Source: Chitinophaga chungangae (GTDB taxonomy: Bacteria; Bacteroidota; Bacteroidia; Chitinophagales; Chitinophagaceae). From it: a stretch of 64,000 nucleotides of DNA. Both the position numbers and the translations under genes were made by a program. The notes beneath the pieces are model-generated. The model was given only the letters and a program-made list of their open reading frames with translations, was not told the origin of the DNA and made no database searches. Positions within the stretch are counted from its first letter, which is position 1. Every line of letters starts with the position of its first letter. The stretch is taken from positions 62,001 to 126,000 of the forward strand of contig NZ_JAGHKP010000003.1 in the NCBI RefSeq assembly GCF_017742215.1. The letters are read 5' to 3'. Below are positions 45,281 through 54,052 of the stretch, piece after piece.

Positions 45281-46804
45281 ATGAAACAAATAAAACGATA
45301 TAGCCTCATCGCGGTATTGTTCCTGCTGGTTTCCTGCTACAAGGATAAGGGGAACTACACTTACGACGAGCTTAACAAAGTAGAGATCGTATTTGAAGGC
45401 GGCGGATTTCTGAGCCCCAGGGCCGCTGATACGCTGCATATCGAGCCGCAGCTTATCTACCGGGGCGATACGATGCCGGCCGGCGAACTTACGGAAAGCT
45501 TTTCGTTCACCTGGTATTGCAACAACGAAGAGATAAGCACCGGGCCCGTGCTGAATTATGCGGTGCGCGACCTGACCGGCCTGCGGCCATACGTGAAGCT
45601 GAAAGCCGTCAACAAAAAAGACGAATCCACCTTCCTGGAAGGGTTTTACGTGGATGCCATCCCGGCTTACCTGACTGGCTGGGTAGTATTGACGAAAAAA
45701 GACGGCCGCAGCATTATATCTTTTATCGATCCGGTCACATTCGAAGTGACGGCCGACTTTTATACCACGATCTCCGGGGAAGAGCTCGGGCCAGACGCCG
45801 TGGAAGTAAAAGAGCACTGGATGGCAAGCGCCGGGCTGAGCAACCCGGGAAACATCCTCGTCGTAAGAAACGATCCTGCGGGCAATATCGAGCTGGACGG
45901 CATCAAGCTGGGCCCTCTTTACAACACCAACAATTTTTTTCTCGGGAATACGCTTCCCACCGATTTTCGACCGCGGGGAGAGTTTTATATGTGGGATTAC
46001 AGCATGATGCTGGACGATAACGGGAACATTTACACACGGAAACACGTGAACCCGGCATTTTCCCAGTCCGGCGTATATCCCAACAAACCCATGTTCATAC
46101 CGGGCGGGGTGAAGTTCGACAAAGGATGGACCGGTACTTACCTCAGCGGGCAGACCATCCTGTACGACAAAACCAAAGGCCGGCTTTTCCTGGGCTCGGA
46201 CCATGGCCTTGTGCTGCCGGTCAACTATATGCCCGGCCCTCCCGTACCTCCCGGCACCACCCTCATCAACGCGATGGATAAAGAAATGGTGTACGTGGGC
46301 AGGTTGCAGCAGGGAAGGTTCACCTCTTCCTACTACCTGGTGTTTTTTGACGGCAACCGGCATTTTGCGCAGAAGATCATGGTGATGGACCAGTTTTATA
46401 CGATCCAGGCGCTGTTCATGTCCGAAAATCCTTTAGGCGTGGGCACAGCCAACGCGGAAAGTGTTTTCTGTCAGCTGCCCCGCATCGACAATTATCTCTT
46501 TTATTCCGGAGGCAGCGGCAACAAAACCCTGTACCTCTGGGAACACGGGCCGTCAAGAAGCTCCGAGTATTTCACTTTTGATTCCCCCATCAGAACGATT
46601 ACCGCCAGTCAGAACCAGATCATGGGTGTACATACCCATGATCAGCTGATGGTGGGATTGGAGAATGGTGACATCTATATTCTCGGGATACTGTCAGACC
46701 AGATGGCCGACCCTTCCCGCCGTTTGATAAAAAAGATCGGTTTAGGAGAAGGCATGCCGGTAAGCAGCATGTACAAAATGGGATTTGGCTATACTCAAAT
46801 GTAA
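45281..46804 (+). CDS. PKD-like family lipoprotein (locus E)
   Basis: A lipoprotein of 507 residues with lipobox (LFLLVSC, Cys19, then YKDKG) and the start GNYTYDELNKVEI that marks the PKD-like family encoded next to DUF4843 genes. The N-terminal third looks like an Ig/PKD-type beta sandwich (FSFTWYCNNEEISTGPVLNY). The remainder is beta-rich with repeating blade-like segments (GWVVLTKKDGRSIISFID, NYLFYSGGSGNKTLYLWEHG-like, DQLMVGLENGDIYILGIL), suggestive of a propeller. Presumed surface-exposed partner of the SusCD complex. The ABC ATPase gene starts eight bases later. Confidence 0.82.
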   Translation: MKQIKRYSLIAVLFLLVSCYKDKGNYTYDELNKVEIVFEGGGFLSPRAADTLHIEPQLIYRGDTMPAGELTESFSFTWYCNNEEISTGPVLNYAVRDLTGLRPYVKLKAVNKKDESTFLEGFYVDAIPAYLTGWVVLTKKDGRSIISFIDPVTFEVTADFYTTISGEELGPDAVEVKEHWMASAGLSNPGNILVVRNDPAGNIELDGIKLGPLYNTNNFFLGNTLPTDFRPRGEFYMWDYSMMLDDNGNIYTRKHVNPAFSQSGVYPNKPMFIPGGVKFDKGWTGTYLSGQTILYDKTKGRLFLGSDHGLVLPVNYMPGPPVPPGTTLINAMDKEMVYVGRLQQGRFTSSYYLVFFDGNRHFAQKIMVMDQFYTIQALFMSENPLGVGTANAESVFCQLPRIDNYLFYSGGSGNKTLYLWEHGPSRSSEYFTFDSPIRTITASQNQIMGVHTHDQLMVGLENGDIYILGILSDQMADPSRRLIKKIGLGEGMPVSSMYKMGFGYTQM

Positions 46805-46811
46805 ACGACAT

Positions 46812-47744
46812 ATGCAACAACCAATCATAAAAGCAGAACAGCTTTCGCATCGTTATACCGCTCAATGGGCTATACGTGATATCGATTTTGAAATACCGGT
46901 CAAAGGCATTTACGGCCTGTTGGGAGCGAACGGATCGGGCAAGTCTACGATGATGAACATTTTGTGCGGCGTGCTGAAGCCCACGAAAGGAGATGTTTTC
47001 ATCAACGGGATCGATATCCGCAAAGATGCGATCACCGCCAAAAGTTTAATGGGGTTCCTTCCGCAACGGCCTCCGCTGCACATAGACCTCACCATTGAAG
47101 AATATCTCACGCATTGCGCGGGATTGAGATTGATACCACGCAAGGAACAGGCGCGCGCGGTGAACGAGGCGCTTGATCAATGCGGGATCACCCATTTCAG
47201 GAAAAGACTGATACGGAATTTATCAGGCGGTTACCAGCAGCGGGTAGGCATCGCGCAGGCTATCATTCATAATCCCCGGCTGGTGGTGCTGGATGAGCCC
47301 ACCAATGGCCTTGATCCCAACCAGATCGTGGAGATACGGAACCTGATAAAGGAAATCGCCCGGGAAAGAACGGTGATCCTGTCCACCCACATGCTCTCCG
47401 AAGTACAGGCAGCCTGCAACTACATCCTGATGCTGGCGGAAGGCCGCGTGGTTTTCTCCGGCAGCGTGGAAGAATTTGACCGTTATGCAGCCCCCGGCAC
47501 GATCGTGCTCACGATGCTGGAGCCGCGGGGAATAGAGGAATTAAAACGGCTGCCGAACGTTGTGGGCGTGGAACCGCTCGGCACGGCCCGGTACCGGGTG
47601 AAAGTAGACAGTGTGGACGACATGCTGGAAACCATCATCGGCCAGAGCGTTCAAAACGGCTGGCGCCTGAGGGAGATCAACGCGGAGAAAAACTCCATGG
47701 ATACCATTTTTGCCGAACTGTCAAAAAAACAGGTCCGGTCCTAA
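46812..47744 (+). CDS. GldA-like ABC transporter ATP-binding protein (locus E)
   Basis: ATPase subunit, 310 residues from the ATG at 46812 (MQQPIIKAEQLSHRY); a TTG nine codons earlier would overlap the previous gene. Walker A is GANGSGKST (about 37-45), the signature is LSGGYQQRVGIAQAI, Walker B is LVVLDEPTNGLDP, and the switch region is ILSTHMLSE. The C-terminal end (EINAEKNSMDTIFAELS) matches that of the locus B ATPase, of which it is a clear paralogue. The GldFG fusion follows after 17 bases. Role as discussed for locus B: export or surface assembly linked to SusCD, by inference. Confidence 0.92.
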   Translation: MQQPIIKAEQLSHRYTAQWAIRDIDFEIPVKGIYGLLGANGSGKSTMMNILCGVLKPTKGDVFINGIDIRKDAITAKSLMGFLPQRPPLHIDLTIEEYLTHCAGLRLIPRKEQARAVNEALDQCGITHFRKRLIRNLSGGYQQRVGIAQAIIHNPRLVVLDEPTNGLDPNQIVEIRNLIKEIARERTVILSTHMLSEVQAACNYILMLAEGRVVFSGSVEEFDRYAAPGTIVLTMLEPRGIEELKRLPNVVGVEPLGTARYRVKVDSVDDMLETIIGQSVQNGWRLREINAEKNSMDTIFAELSKKQVRS

Positions 47745-47761
47745 ATACAGAAATCAAGATA

Positions 47762-50080
47762 ATGAAACAGATCATAAGAATTGCCCGTACCGAATTGCAG
47801 CTGCTTTTTTATTCACCTATCGCATGGCTGATCCTTATTGTGTTTACCATTCAGGCCAGCCTCACTTTTACCGGCGTGCTGGGCGGTTTCGTCAATTTCA
47901 AGGAGATGGGATATAATCTGGAAGGTGTTACACTGAACCTGTATACCGATCCCTGGCAGGGATTTTATGCGAGGTTGCTCGGATATCTTTACTTCTACAT
48001 ACCCCTGCTCACAATGGGCATGATGAGCCGTGAGCTGAGCAGCGGTTCCATCAAGCTGCTTTATTCTTCACCGATCAGCGATGCCCAGATCATTTTCGGG
48101 AAATTTTTGTCCGTTGCGGCTTATGCGCTGCTGATGACCGGCATTGTGTTCCTCTTTACGCTGTACGGGGCCTTTGTAGTGGACAAATTCGATTTTCCCG
48201 CAACCCTGCCCGGACTGCTGGGCGTTTTCCTGCTGATCTGCGCTTACGGCGCCGTGGGGCTTTTTATGTCCAGCCTCACCTCTTACCAGGTAGTGGCCGC
48301 TATGGGCACCTTTGCCGTTTTTGCCGTGCTGAATTATACCAACCAATTATGGCAGGACGTTCCCTTCGTGCGCGATATTATGTTCTGGCTGACGATCGGC
48401 GGCAGAACGAACGAATTCATCGGCGGCATCGTGAGCAGTGAAGATGTCATTTATTTTCTCACGGTTATCGGTCTGTTCCTCGGGTTGTGCATATTCCGCT
48501 TCCGCGCCGTGCGCCAGAAAACCCGCCGGTCCGTTTCCCTGGGCCGTTACCTGCTGGTGATCGGCAGCGCGGTAATGATCGGTTATATCAGCTCGCGTCC
48601 CGCACTGATGTATTTTTATGATGCTACCAGAACAAAACTGCGCACGCTGACCAAAGCCAGCCAGGATATTGTCAGTAAAGCGGAGGGCGGTTTAACGGTC
48701 ACCACTTATGCCAATGCGTTGGACGAAGACCGCTGGTTGTGGATGGGCATGCCCAGGGCCGAACTGGAAGATATGCGCCGGTTCAGGGAATACGTGCGGT
48801 TCAAACCGGAGATCAAAATGAATTATGTGCGTTATTACGCCAAAGGCAAAAATGAAAGGTCGCTGAATCACCGCTACCCCAAACTGAATGAGAGGGAGCG
48901 GATGGGAAAGGTCGCCCAGGCCTTCGGTGTGGATTCCGCTTTGTTCGTACCGGCGGATGAGATCGGCAGTATAAAAGAAACACTTGCCGGCGAGGAATTC
49001 AGGTATGTAAAGGTACTGAAGCGTGAAAACGGGCAGCAGTCCGTATTGCGTGTTTTTGATGATGCCATGGGCTTTCCTTCTGAAGCGGAAATAAGCGCCG
49101 CCATTAAACGGCTGGTGATTACGCTGCCCAAGGTAGGATTTGTGGAAGGGCATGGCGAGCGCGACTGCATCAAAGAAGGCGACCGTGATTATAACAAATT
49201 TGCCAGGGAAAATACTTTCCGCTATTCCCTCATCAACCAAGGCTTCGATTTCGAGCAGCTTTCCCTTGACAAGGAAGTACCGCCGCATATCAGCATCCTG
49301 GTGATTGCGGACGTGAAAACAGCCCTGCCGGAACTTCACCTGGAACACCTGAAACAATACATAGCCCGTGGAGGAAACCTGCTTGTCGCAGCCGAGCCCA
49401 AACGGCAGGGCACCATGAACGCCGTCACGGAAATTTTCGGCGTACAGCTGATGGAAGGCAGGCTGGTAAAACCCAGCAAAAACTACCAGGCTGATGTGAT
49501 ATTTACACGCCCGACAAAAAAAGCCGGCGACCTTGCGGATGCTTTTGGCGCCATTCAACGCAACAAACAGGTAGTAGTGATGCCGTCGGCAGTGGGCCTT
49601 CAATACAGCGGCGCCACAGCAAACGGGTATACCGCCGATCCTTTGTTCGTAACCGATTCCGCCGGCGTATGGAATGAGCTGGAAACGGTTGATTTTGTGG
49701 ACGACAGCGCGGCCCTGAACCTTGCCGCCGGCGAAACAGAGGCCGCCAATATGGCTACCGCGCTGGCACTCAGCCGCAAGGTGAAGGAAAAGGAACAAAA
49801 GATCATTATCCTGGGAGATGCCGATTGTATCAGCAATGGAGAACTTGGCCATTCACGAAAGGATGTTATGGCTGGCAATTTCCTGCTGATCGCCGGGGCT
49901 TTCAACTGGCTGTCTGACTACGAAGCGCCTGTTGATGTGAGCCGCCCGCCATTTACCGATAATGATATTAAAATCGGGAAAGCAGGTTTCAAGGTTACAA
50001 AGATCGCATTCACGGGTGTTTTGCCTGCCGTGATGCTGATCAGCTACCTGGTAATATGGTTCCGGAGGAGAAGACAATAG
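47762..50080 (+). CDS. Fused GldF-GldG ABC transporter membrane protein (locus E)
   Basis: Membrane component of the second Gld-type ABC system, 772 residues. The N-terminal permease part (about 1-250) has about six helices, starting IIRIARTELQLLFYSPIAWL, with SRELSSGSIKLLYSSPI. A seventh helix (about 262-282) leads to a GldG-like extracytoplasmic region (about 285-735) with VGFVEGHGERDCI and ARGGNLLVAAEPKRQG, and a last helix ends in RRRR. The architecture matches 13638-15848 along its whole length. It is the last gene of locus E; a long palindrome follows. Confidence 0.9.
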   Translation: MKQIIRIARTELQLLFYSPIAWLILIVFTIQASLTFTGVLGGFVNFKEMGYNLEGVTLNLYTDPWQGFYARLLGYLYFYIPLLTMGMMSRELSSGSIKLLYSSPISDAQIIFGKFLSVAAYALLMTGIVFLFTLYGAFVVDKFDFPATLPGLLGVFLLICAYGAVGLFMSSLTSYQVVAAMGTFAVFAVLNYTNQLWQDVPFVRDIMFWLTIGGRTNEFIGGIVSSEDVIYFLTVIGLFLGLCIFRFRAVRQKTRRSVSLGRYLLVIGSAVMIGYISSRPALMYFYDATRTKLRTLTKASQDIVSKAEGGLTVTTYANALDEDRWLWMGMPRAELEDMRRFREYVRFKPEIKMNYVRYYAKGKNERSLNHRYPKLNERERMGKVAQAFGVDSALFVPADEIGSIKETLAGEEFRYVKVLKRENGQQSVLRVFDDAMGFPSEAEISAAIKRLVITLPKVGFVEGHGERDCIKEGDRDYNKFARENTFRYSLINQGFDFEQLSLDKEVPPHISILVIADVKTALPELHLEHLKQYIARGGNLLVAAEPKRQGTMNAVTEIFGVQLMEGRLVKPSKNYQADVIFTRPTKKAGDLADAFGAIQRNKQVVVMPSAVGLQYSGATANGYTADPLFVTDSAGVWNELETVDFVDDSAALNLAAGETEAANMATALALSRKVKEKEQKIIILGDADCISNGELGHSRKDVMAGNFLLIAGAFNWLSDYEAPVDVSRPPFTDNDIKIGKAGFKVTKIAFTGVLPAVMLISYLVIWFRRRRQ

Positions 50081-50095
50081 TTTTGCACGCAAGAA

Positions 50096-50164
50096 GCTAC
50101 AGGAGAGGACAGGCCGTGAACCTCGGTATTTCCGTTGAATAACGGCCTGTCCGCCAGCTGTAGC
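50096..50164. terminator. Long two-part palindrome between convergent genes
   Basis: GGACAGGCCGT (50107-50117) pairs with ACGGCCTGTCC (50142-50152), and outer arms GCTACAG (50096-50102) and CTGTAGC (50158-50164) extend the stem after a 4 to 5-base internal bulge. It lies between the end of locus E and the end of the oppositely oriented MocR gene, so it can serve as a two-way terminator although it lacks a T run. Confidence 0.6.
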
Positions 50165-50240
50165 CCGTTTGCGGCGTTCCCCCGGCAGCGGGGCGGGAGA
50201 ATGTTTCCGGGACAGCGTTTTTGCAATATATCTTTACCGG

Positions 50241-51764
50241 TTATTTTGCGGCAAACGGTTTAAGTGCCTGTTTCCATATACGAATCGCAGCGGCCATTTC
50301 CGTTTCGTCCAAAGAACAATAACCTATACGTACGAAGTCCTGCGGCCGCGAAGTATTAGGCTGGAAAAAATAGTTCGTGCCATCGCTGATCTTTAATCCG
50401 AGCTTTTCCGCATTCAGGGCGACTGTTCTGCCGCTTATGCCCTTTCTGTAAGTTGCCCAGATGGCCAGTCCGCCGTTGGGCCGGTCGAACGTTAAATATT
50501 CCCCCAGCTGCTCCCTGAGCAACCGGGAGGTATTTTCCAAACGCTCCCGGTAGATCTTGTGCGACTTTTTAATATGCCGGGCAATTTCGCCATTGCTCAA
50601 AAGCTCGGCGGTCGCTTCTTCCAGCAACTGTTCCCCTTGCCGGTCTATTAATTTACGAAGGGCGGCGGCCTCATTGATCACCACTTCCGGCGCCACCATA
50701 AACCCGATACGGATACCGGGTGCAATACTTTTGCAAAAGGAACCTACATAAATAATGTGCCCGCCCGTATCCACGCTCGCCAAAGGCAAAAGAGGATTGC
50801 TGGTAAAATGATAGTCAAAATCATAATCGTCTTCCAGCAATGCAAATCCGTATTTGCCGGCCAGGCTCATCAGCCGCATGCGCCGCTCTGCGCTGAGGGT
50901 TACAGTGGTAGGCCGGTGGTGATGCGGGATGATATAGATCAGCTTAGGCGGTTTTTTTTTGCACAGCTGTTCGATCCTGTCTACATCCATGCCATCTTTA
51001 TCTACCGGGATATATGCCAGGTTGGCGCCTGCCATCCTGAAAGCCTGGTTCGCATCTATATAGCCCGGTTCCGGTACAAATACACTGTCTCCCGGGCGAA
51101 CGAGCAGCTGTGTGGCTAAATAGATGGCCATCTGCGTTCCTTTGGTGATCAGTACTTCCTTTTCAGTGATCTGCATTCCTCTGGTGCGGTTTAAAAATTT
51201 AGCCAGTTCAACCCTGAGACGATAGGAACCATGCTCCGGGCCATACATGAGAAATTGATTTGCCAGGCGGCTTTTTCCCAATCTCCTGTACTCCCGCACC
51301 AGCTCGTCTATCGGCGCAATTCTGGGATCGGGAAAACCATCATCGATCTTATACAGCAGCGGCCGGGCCCCCGGCGCATTGGTTGTCCGGCTTGGAGCCG
51401 TTCCGGTTGCCACGTTAGAAGGCCGTTTCATGAATTTATAGCCAGGTTGCCCGCTACGTACCGGCTTTTTGCCGTTTTGGCCGGTTGAACGGACCGAAGT
51501 TTCAGGGAGGTCGCTGGAAACATATACGCCGCTTCTGTCCCTGCTTTCCACCCAGCCCTGCGCACCCAATTCCTCGTAAGCCGCCACCACCGTTTTGCGA
51601 TTGATTTTCAGGCTCTCCGCAAGGTCCCGTGAAGATGGAAGCGCTTGTCCCGGTTTCAGTACGCCGCGGCAGATCAGCTGTATGATTTCCGATTCCAGTT
51701 GAAGATATAAAGGGCTGTGCTGCCCGTCTTTTTTGAATGAAATTTCAAGCAATTTTTTGATCAT
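50241..51764 (-). CDS. MocR/PdxR-type GntR-family transcriptional regulator
   Basis: Regulator of 507 residues with an N-terminal GntR winged helix (about 17-83, GQALPSSRDLAESLKINRKT) joined by a linker to a type I aminotransferase-like domain (about 145-500). The PLP-binding lysine is Lys345 in SFCKSIAPGIRIG, and EDDYDFDY (311-318) is the usual cofactor motif. Such proteins sense PLP or amino compounds; the target here is unknown. The gene is divergent from an oxidoreductase gene, and two direct repeats lie directly ahead of its ATG, so autoregulation and control of the neighbour are likely. Confidence 0.92.
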   Translation of the reverse strand: MIKKLLEISFKKDGQHSPLYLQLESEIIQLICRGVLKPGQALPSSRDLAESLKINRKTVVAAYEELGAQGWVESRDRSGVYVSSDLPETSVRSTGQNGKKPVRSGQPGYKFMKRPSNVATGTAPSRTTNAPGARPLLYKIDDGFPDPRIAPIDELVREYRRLGKSRLANQFLMYGPEHGSYRLRVELAKFLNRTRGMQITEKEVLITKGTQMAIYLATQLLVRPGDSVFVPEPGYIDANQAFRMAGANLAYIPVDKDGMDVDRIEQLCKKKPPKLIYIIPHHHRPTTVTLSAERRMRLMSLAGKYGFALLEDDYDFDYHFTSNPLLPLASVDTGGHIIYVGSFCKSIAPGIRIGFMVAPEVVINEAAALRKLIDRQGEQLLEEATAELLSNGEIARHIKKSHKIYRERLENTSRLLREQLGEYLTFDRPNGGLAIWATYRKGISGRTVALNAEKLGLKISDGTNYFFQPNTSRPQDFVRIGYCSLDETEMAAAIRIWKQALKPFAAK

Positions 51765-51796
51765 AACTGGACCCCTGTATTTTTTGAAATTGGACC
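51765..51796. promoter_or_regulatory. Pair of direct repeats, candidate MocR operator
   Basis: AACTGGACC (51765-51773) and AATTGGACC (51788-51796) differ at one base and start 23 bases apart, close to two helical turns. They abut the start codon of the MocR-type gene. MocR-family regulators are known to bind direct repeats near their own genes. A weaker AGGACC lies near 51839. Confidence 0.5.
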
Positions 51797-51957
51797 ACTA
51801 AGGTAACCAAACTAAGCGCTAGTTTTACATTGGAATCAAAGGACCAGCAGAATCATTTGTCCGGCTTATATCTTAAAATCATGTTGAAAACAATAATGTG
51901 CGGCAACATCCCTTCACCAACCGGATGTTCGCCGCTGAACAAAAAAGGAGGTATGTT

Positions 51958-52884
51958 ATGAAAGCGATCGTTGTAACAGACCAGGCCGCGGGAACGGCCG
52001 GAATGAAGCTCGTGGAACGGCCCCAGCCGAATGGTGAAGGTGCGAACTACGGCGATGTTGTTGTACAGGTGTATGCGTCGGCGCTCACCGGCGATGAACT
52101 GTCCTGGCCGTCGACCTGGGTCGACCGCCTTGGCCGTGACCGGACGCCCTCGATCCCCGGTCACGAGCTGGCCGGAGTGGTCACCGCACTTAGTTATGGA
52201 ACAACAGGCCTGTCAGTGGGGCAGCGGGTGTTTGGCCTTACGGACTGGACCCGCGACGGCACACTGGCGGAGTATGTATCCGTGGAGGCGCGCAACCTTG
52301 CGCCGCTGCCGGGCGACGTTGACTTCACGGTGGGAGCGGCCATCGTAATGCCGGGCCTTACCGCCTGGCAGGGGTTGTTCGAACACGGCCGTCTTCGCGC
52401 GGGGCAGACCGTGCTCGTGCACGGCGCGGCCGGCATAGTGGGCTCTATGGCGGTGCAGCTCGCACGGGAGGCCGGCGCGTACGTGATCGGCACCGGGCGC
52501 GCAGACGGCCGCCAGGCGGCGCTCGACTTCGGCGCGCAGGAGTTCGTTGATCTCGAAAACGACGTTTTGGAAGATGCCGGCGGGGTGGACCTCGTGTTCG
52601 ACGTTCTCGGGGGCGACATAGCGAAACGCTCTGCGGACCTGATCCGCTCCGGGGGAACGCTGGTGACCATTACCGGCCCCACCGAGGCGCGGCCCGCTTA
52701 CGGCCAGACGATCGACTTCGTTGTGGTACCCGACCGCGCGCAATTGATCGAGGTGGTGCAGCGGGTGCGCGAAGGGCGTATACGCGCGAACATCGGCACC
52801 ATCGCTACCCTCGACGACGCCGTTGCCACTTACAATTCGGCCGGGCGGGCCAAAGGGAAGACGGTTATCCGCGTTCGCCCATAA
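51958..52884 (+). CDS. Zinc-type alcohol dehydrogenase/quinone oxidoreductase-like protein (MDR family)
   Basis: NADPH-dependent oxidoreductase, 308 residues. The ATG at 51958 is preceded by a strong AGGAGG, which decides it over a GTG 20 codons upstream. The N-terminal GroES-like part has IPGHELAGVV and VGQRVFGLTDW, and the Rossmann part has VLVHGAAGIVGSMAVQLARE. Zinc-binding Cys residues are absent, as in quinone oxidoreductases. Codon use is rich in GTC, CTC and CGC, the GC content looks higher than in neighbouring genes, and a strong Shine-Dalgarno is unusual for this phylum, all pointing to gene transfer. A terminator follows. Substrate unknown. Confidence 0.88.
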   Translation: MKAIVVTDQAAGTAGMKLVERPQPNGEGANYGDVVVQVYASALTGDELSWPSTWVDRLGRDRTPSIPGHELAGVVTALSYGTTGLSVGQRVFGLTDWTRDGTLAEYVSVEARNLAPLPGDVDFTVGAAIVMPGLTAWQGLFEHGRLRAGQTVLVHGAAGIVGSMAVQLAREAGAYVIGTGRADGRQAALDFGAQEFVDLENDVLEDAGGVDLVFDVLGGDIAKRSADLIRSGGTLVTITGPTEARPAYGQTIDFVVVPDRAQLIEVVQRVREGRIRANIGTIATLDDAVATYNSAGRAKGKTVIRVRP

Positions 52885-52948
52885 AAAGAGCGGGGCTGTA
52901 GCCTCCGGGCGGAACATTATTGCACACCTCTGAACATTTTAGGAAACC

Positions 52949-52990
52949 ATGGAGTATGTACATCCGTTTTGGATGGGCGTACTCCATTTT
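52949..52990 (+). terminator. Intrinsic terminator after the oxidoreductase gene
   Basis: ATGGAGTA with CATCC pairs with GGATG and TACTCCAT around a GTTTT loop and a 4-base internal bulge, followed by TTTTC. It stands 65 bases after the stop codon. Confidence 0.7.
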
Positions 52991-53088
52991 CTTTCAGGAA
53001 GGCTGCGGCCTTTCCTGGTAAAACCTTTTGAACTTAGCAGCACCAATGTTGTTATCAAAATAACGGCATTGGAATAAACCGGCGGACG

Positions 53089-53958
53089 ATGAACGAACAA
53101 TTAAAAATAGAACTGGTAAATCCCCAAACCAATGTGTTGGCATTTAGGCTGATACAGCTTAATGATGATGCGTATTTTAAAAGCCTGAAAAGCTTTAACT
53201 GCTATAAGATGATTCTGATCAAACAAGGGAAAGGTCAGGTTATTTTTGATACGGCGAAGTACGATTTCTCTGAAAACTGCCTGATCAGGTTTCCCATTTA
53301 CCAGCCTTTTCAAATCGAGGCAGACGGCCCGCTTGACGGGATATTATTACAGTTTCACCCGGATTTTTTCTGGAACCATAAATACGATGTGGAATTAACC
53401 AGCAAACAGGTGCTGTTTAAAAATATCGGTGAAATCCCTTTAATAAAGATCGGCAAAGAAGAAATGGCGGAACTGCTTTCACCGCTGGATCATCTCCTTT
53501 CCGAGCTTAACAGCGACCGCCTCGGCCGTTATGACATAGCGATCTCATGGGTGAAAATATTCATGATCTACGCCTCGCGGATAAAGATGGAAAGAGGGGT
53601 GACGCATTCGGAGGCACTCTCGGAGGCGCATTACATTGTCCGGGAGCTGATCAATGCCGTGGAAGAGCATTTTCGGCGCAAACACCGGCCGGCGGATTAT
53701 GCCAAACTATTGAACGTAACCGTCAAAACGCTGAACCGTATGGCTAAACAACACCTTGAAAAGACGGTGGGAGACATGATCTCGGATCGCATCATAACGC
53801 AAGCCAAACATGAATTATATTTAAGCGACAAACCCGTAAAACAAATTGCCCTTGAACTGGGATTTCAAGACGTAGCTTATTTCAGCCGCTTTTTTAAGCT
53901 GCGGGCCGCTGTTTCCCCCGATGTTTACCGTAAATCGCTCAGGGAAGACGCCGGTTAA
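53089..53958 (+). CDS. AraC-family transcriptional regulator
   Basis: Regulator of 289 residues with an N-terminal cupin-like sensing part (about 15-130, ILIKQGKGQVIFD and FPIYQPFQIEADG) and a C-terminal double helix-turn-helix (about 190-285). The latter contains ADYAKLLNVTVKTLNRMAKQ and the AraC signature KQIALELGFQDVAYFSRFFK. It stands first in the run of redox and stress genes and may control them. No effector can be inferred. The gap to the methyltransferase gene is 94 bases. Confidence 0.92.
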   Translation: MNEQLKIELVNPQTNVLAFRLIQLNDDAYFKSLKSFNCYKMILIKQGKGQVIFDTAKYDFSENCLIRFPIYQPFQIEADGPLDGILLQFHPDFFWNHKYDVELTSKQVLFKNIGEIPLIKIGKEEMAELLSPLDHLLSELNSDRLGRYDIAISWVKIFMIYASRIKMERGVTHSEALSEAHYIVRELINAVEEHFRRKHRPADYAKLLNVTVKTLNRMAKQHLEKTVGDMISDRIITQAKHELYLSDKPVKQIALELGFQDVAYFSRFFKLRAAVSPDVYRKSLREDAG

Positions 53959-54052
53959 ACTGCGTTAAATAGCCATAAAGTACAAACGATTGTCCCTTCT
54001 GTCCATTCCGTTTTTAATCGTGGTGATCTTAATTTGCATTAAGAGATTTTCT

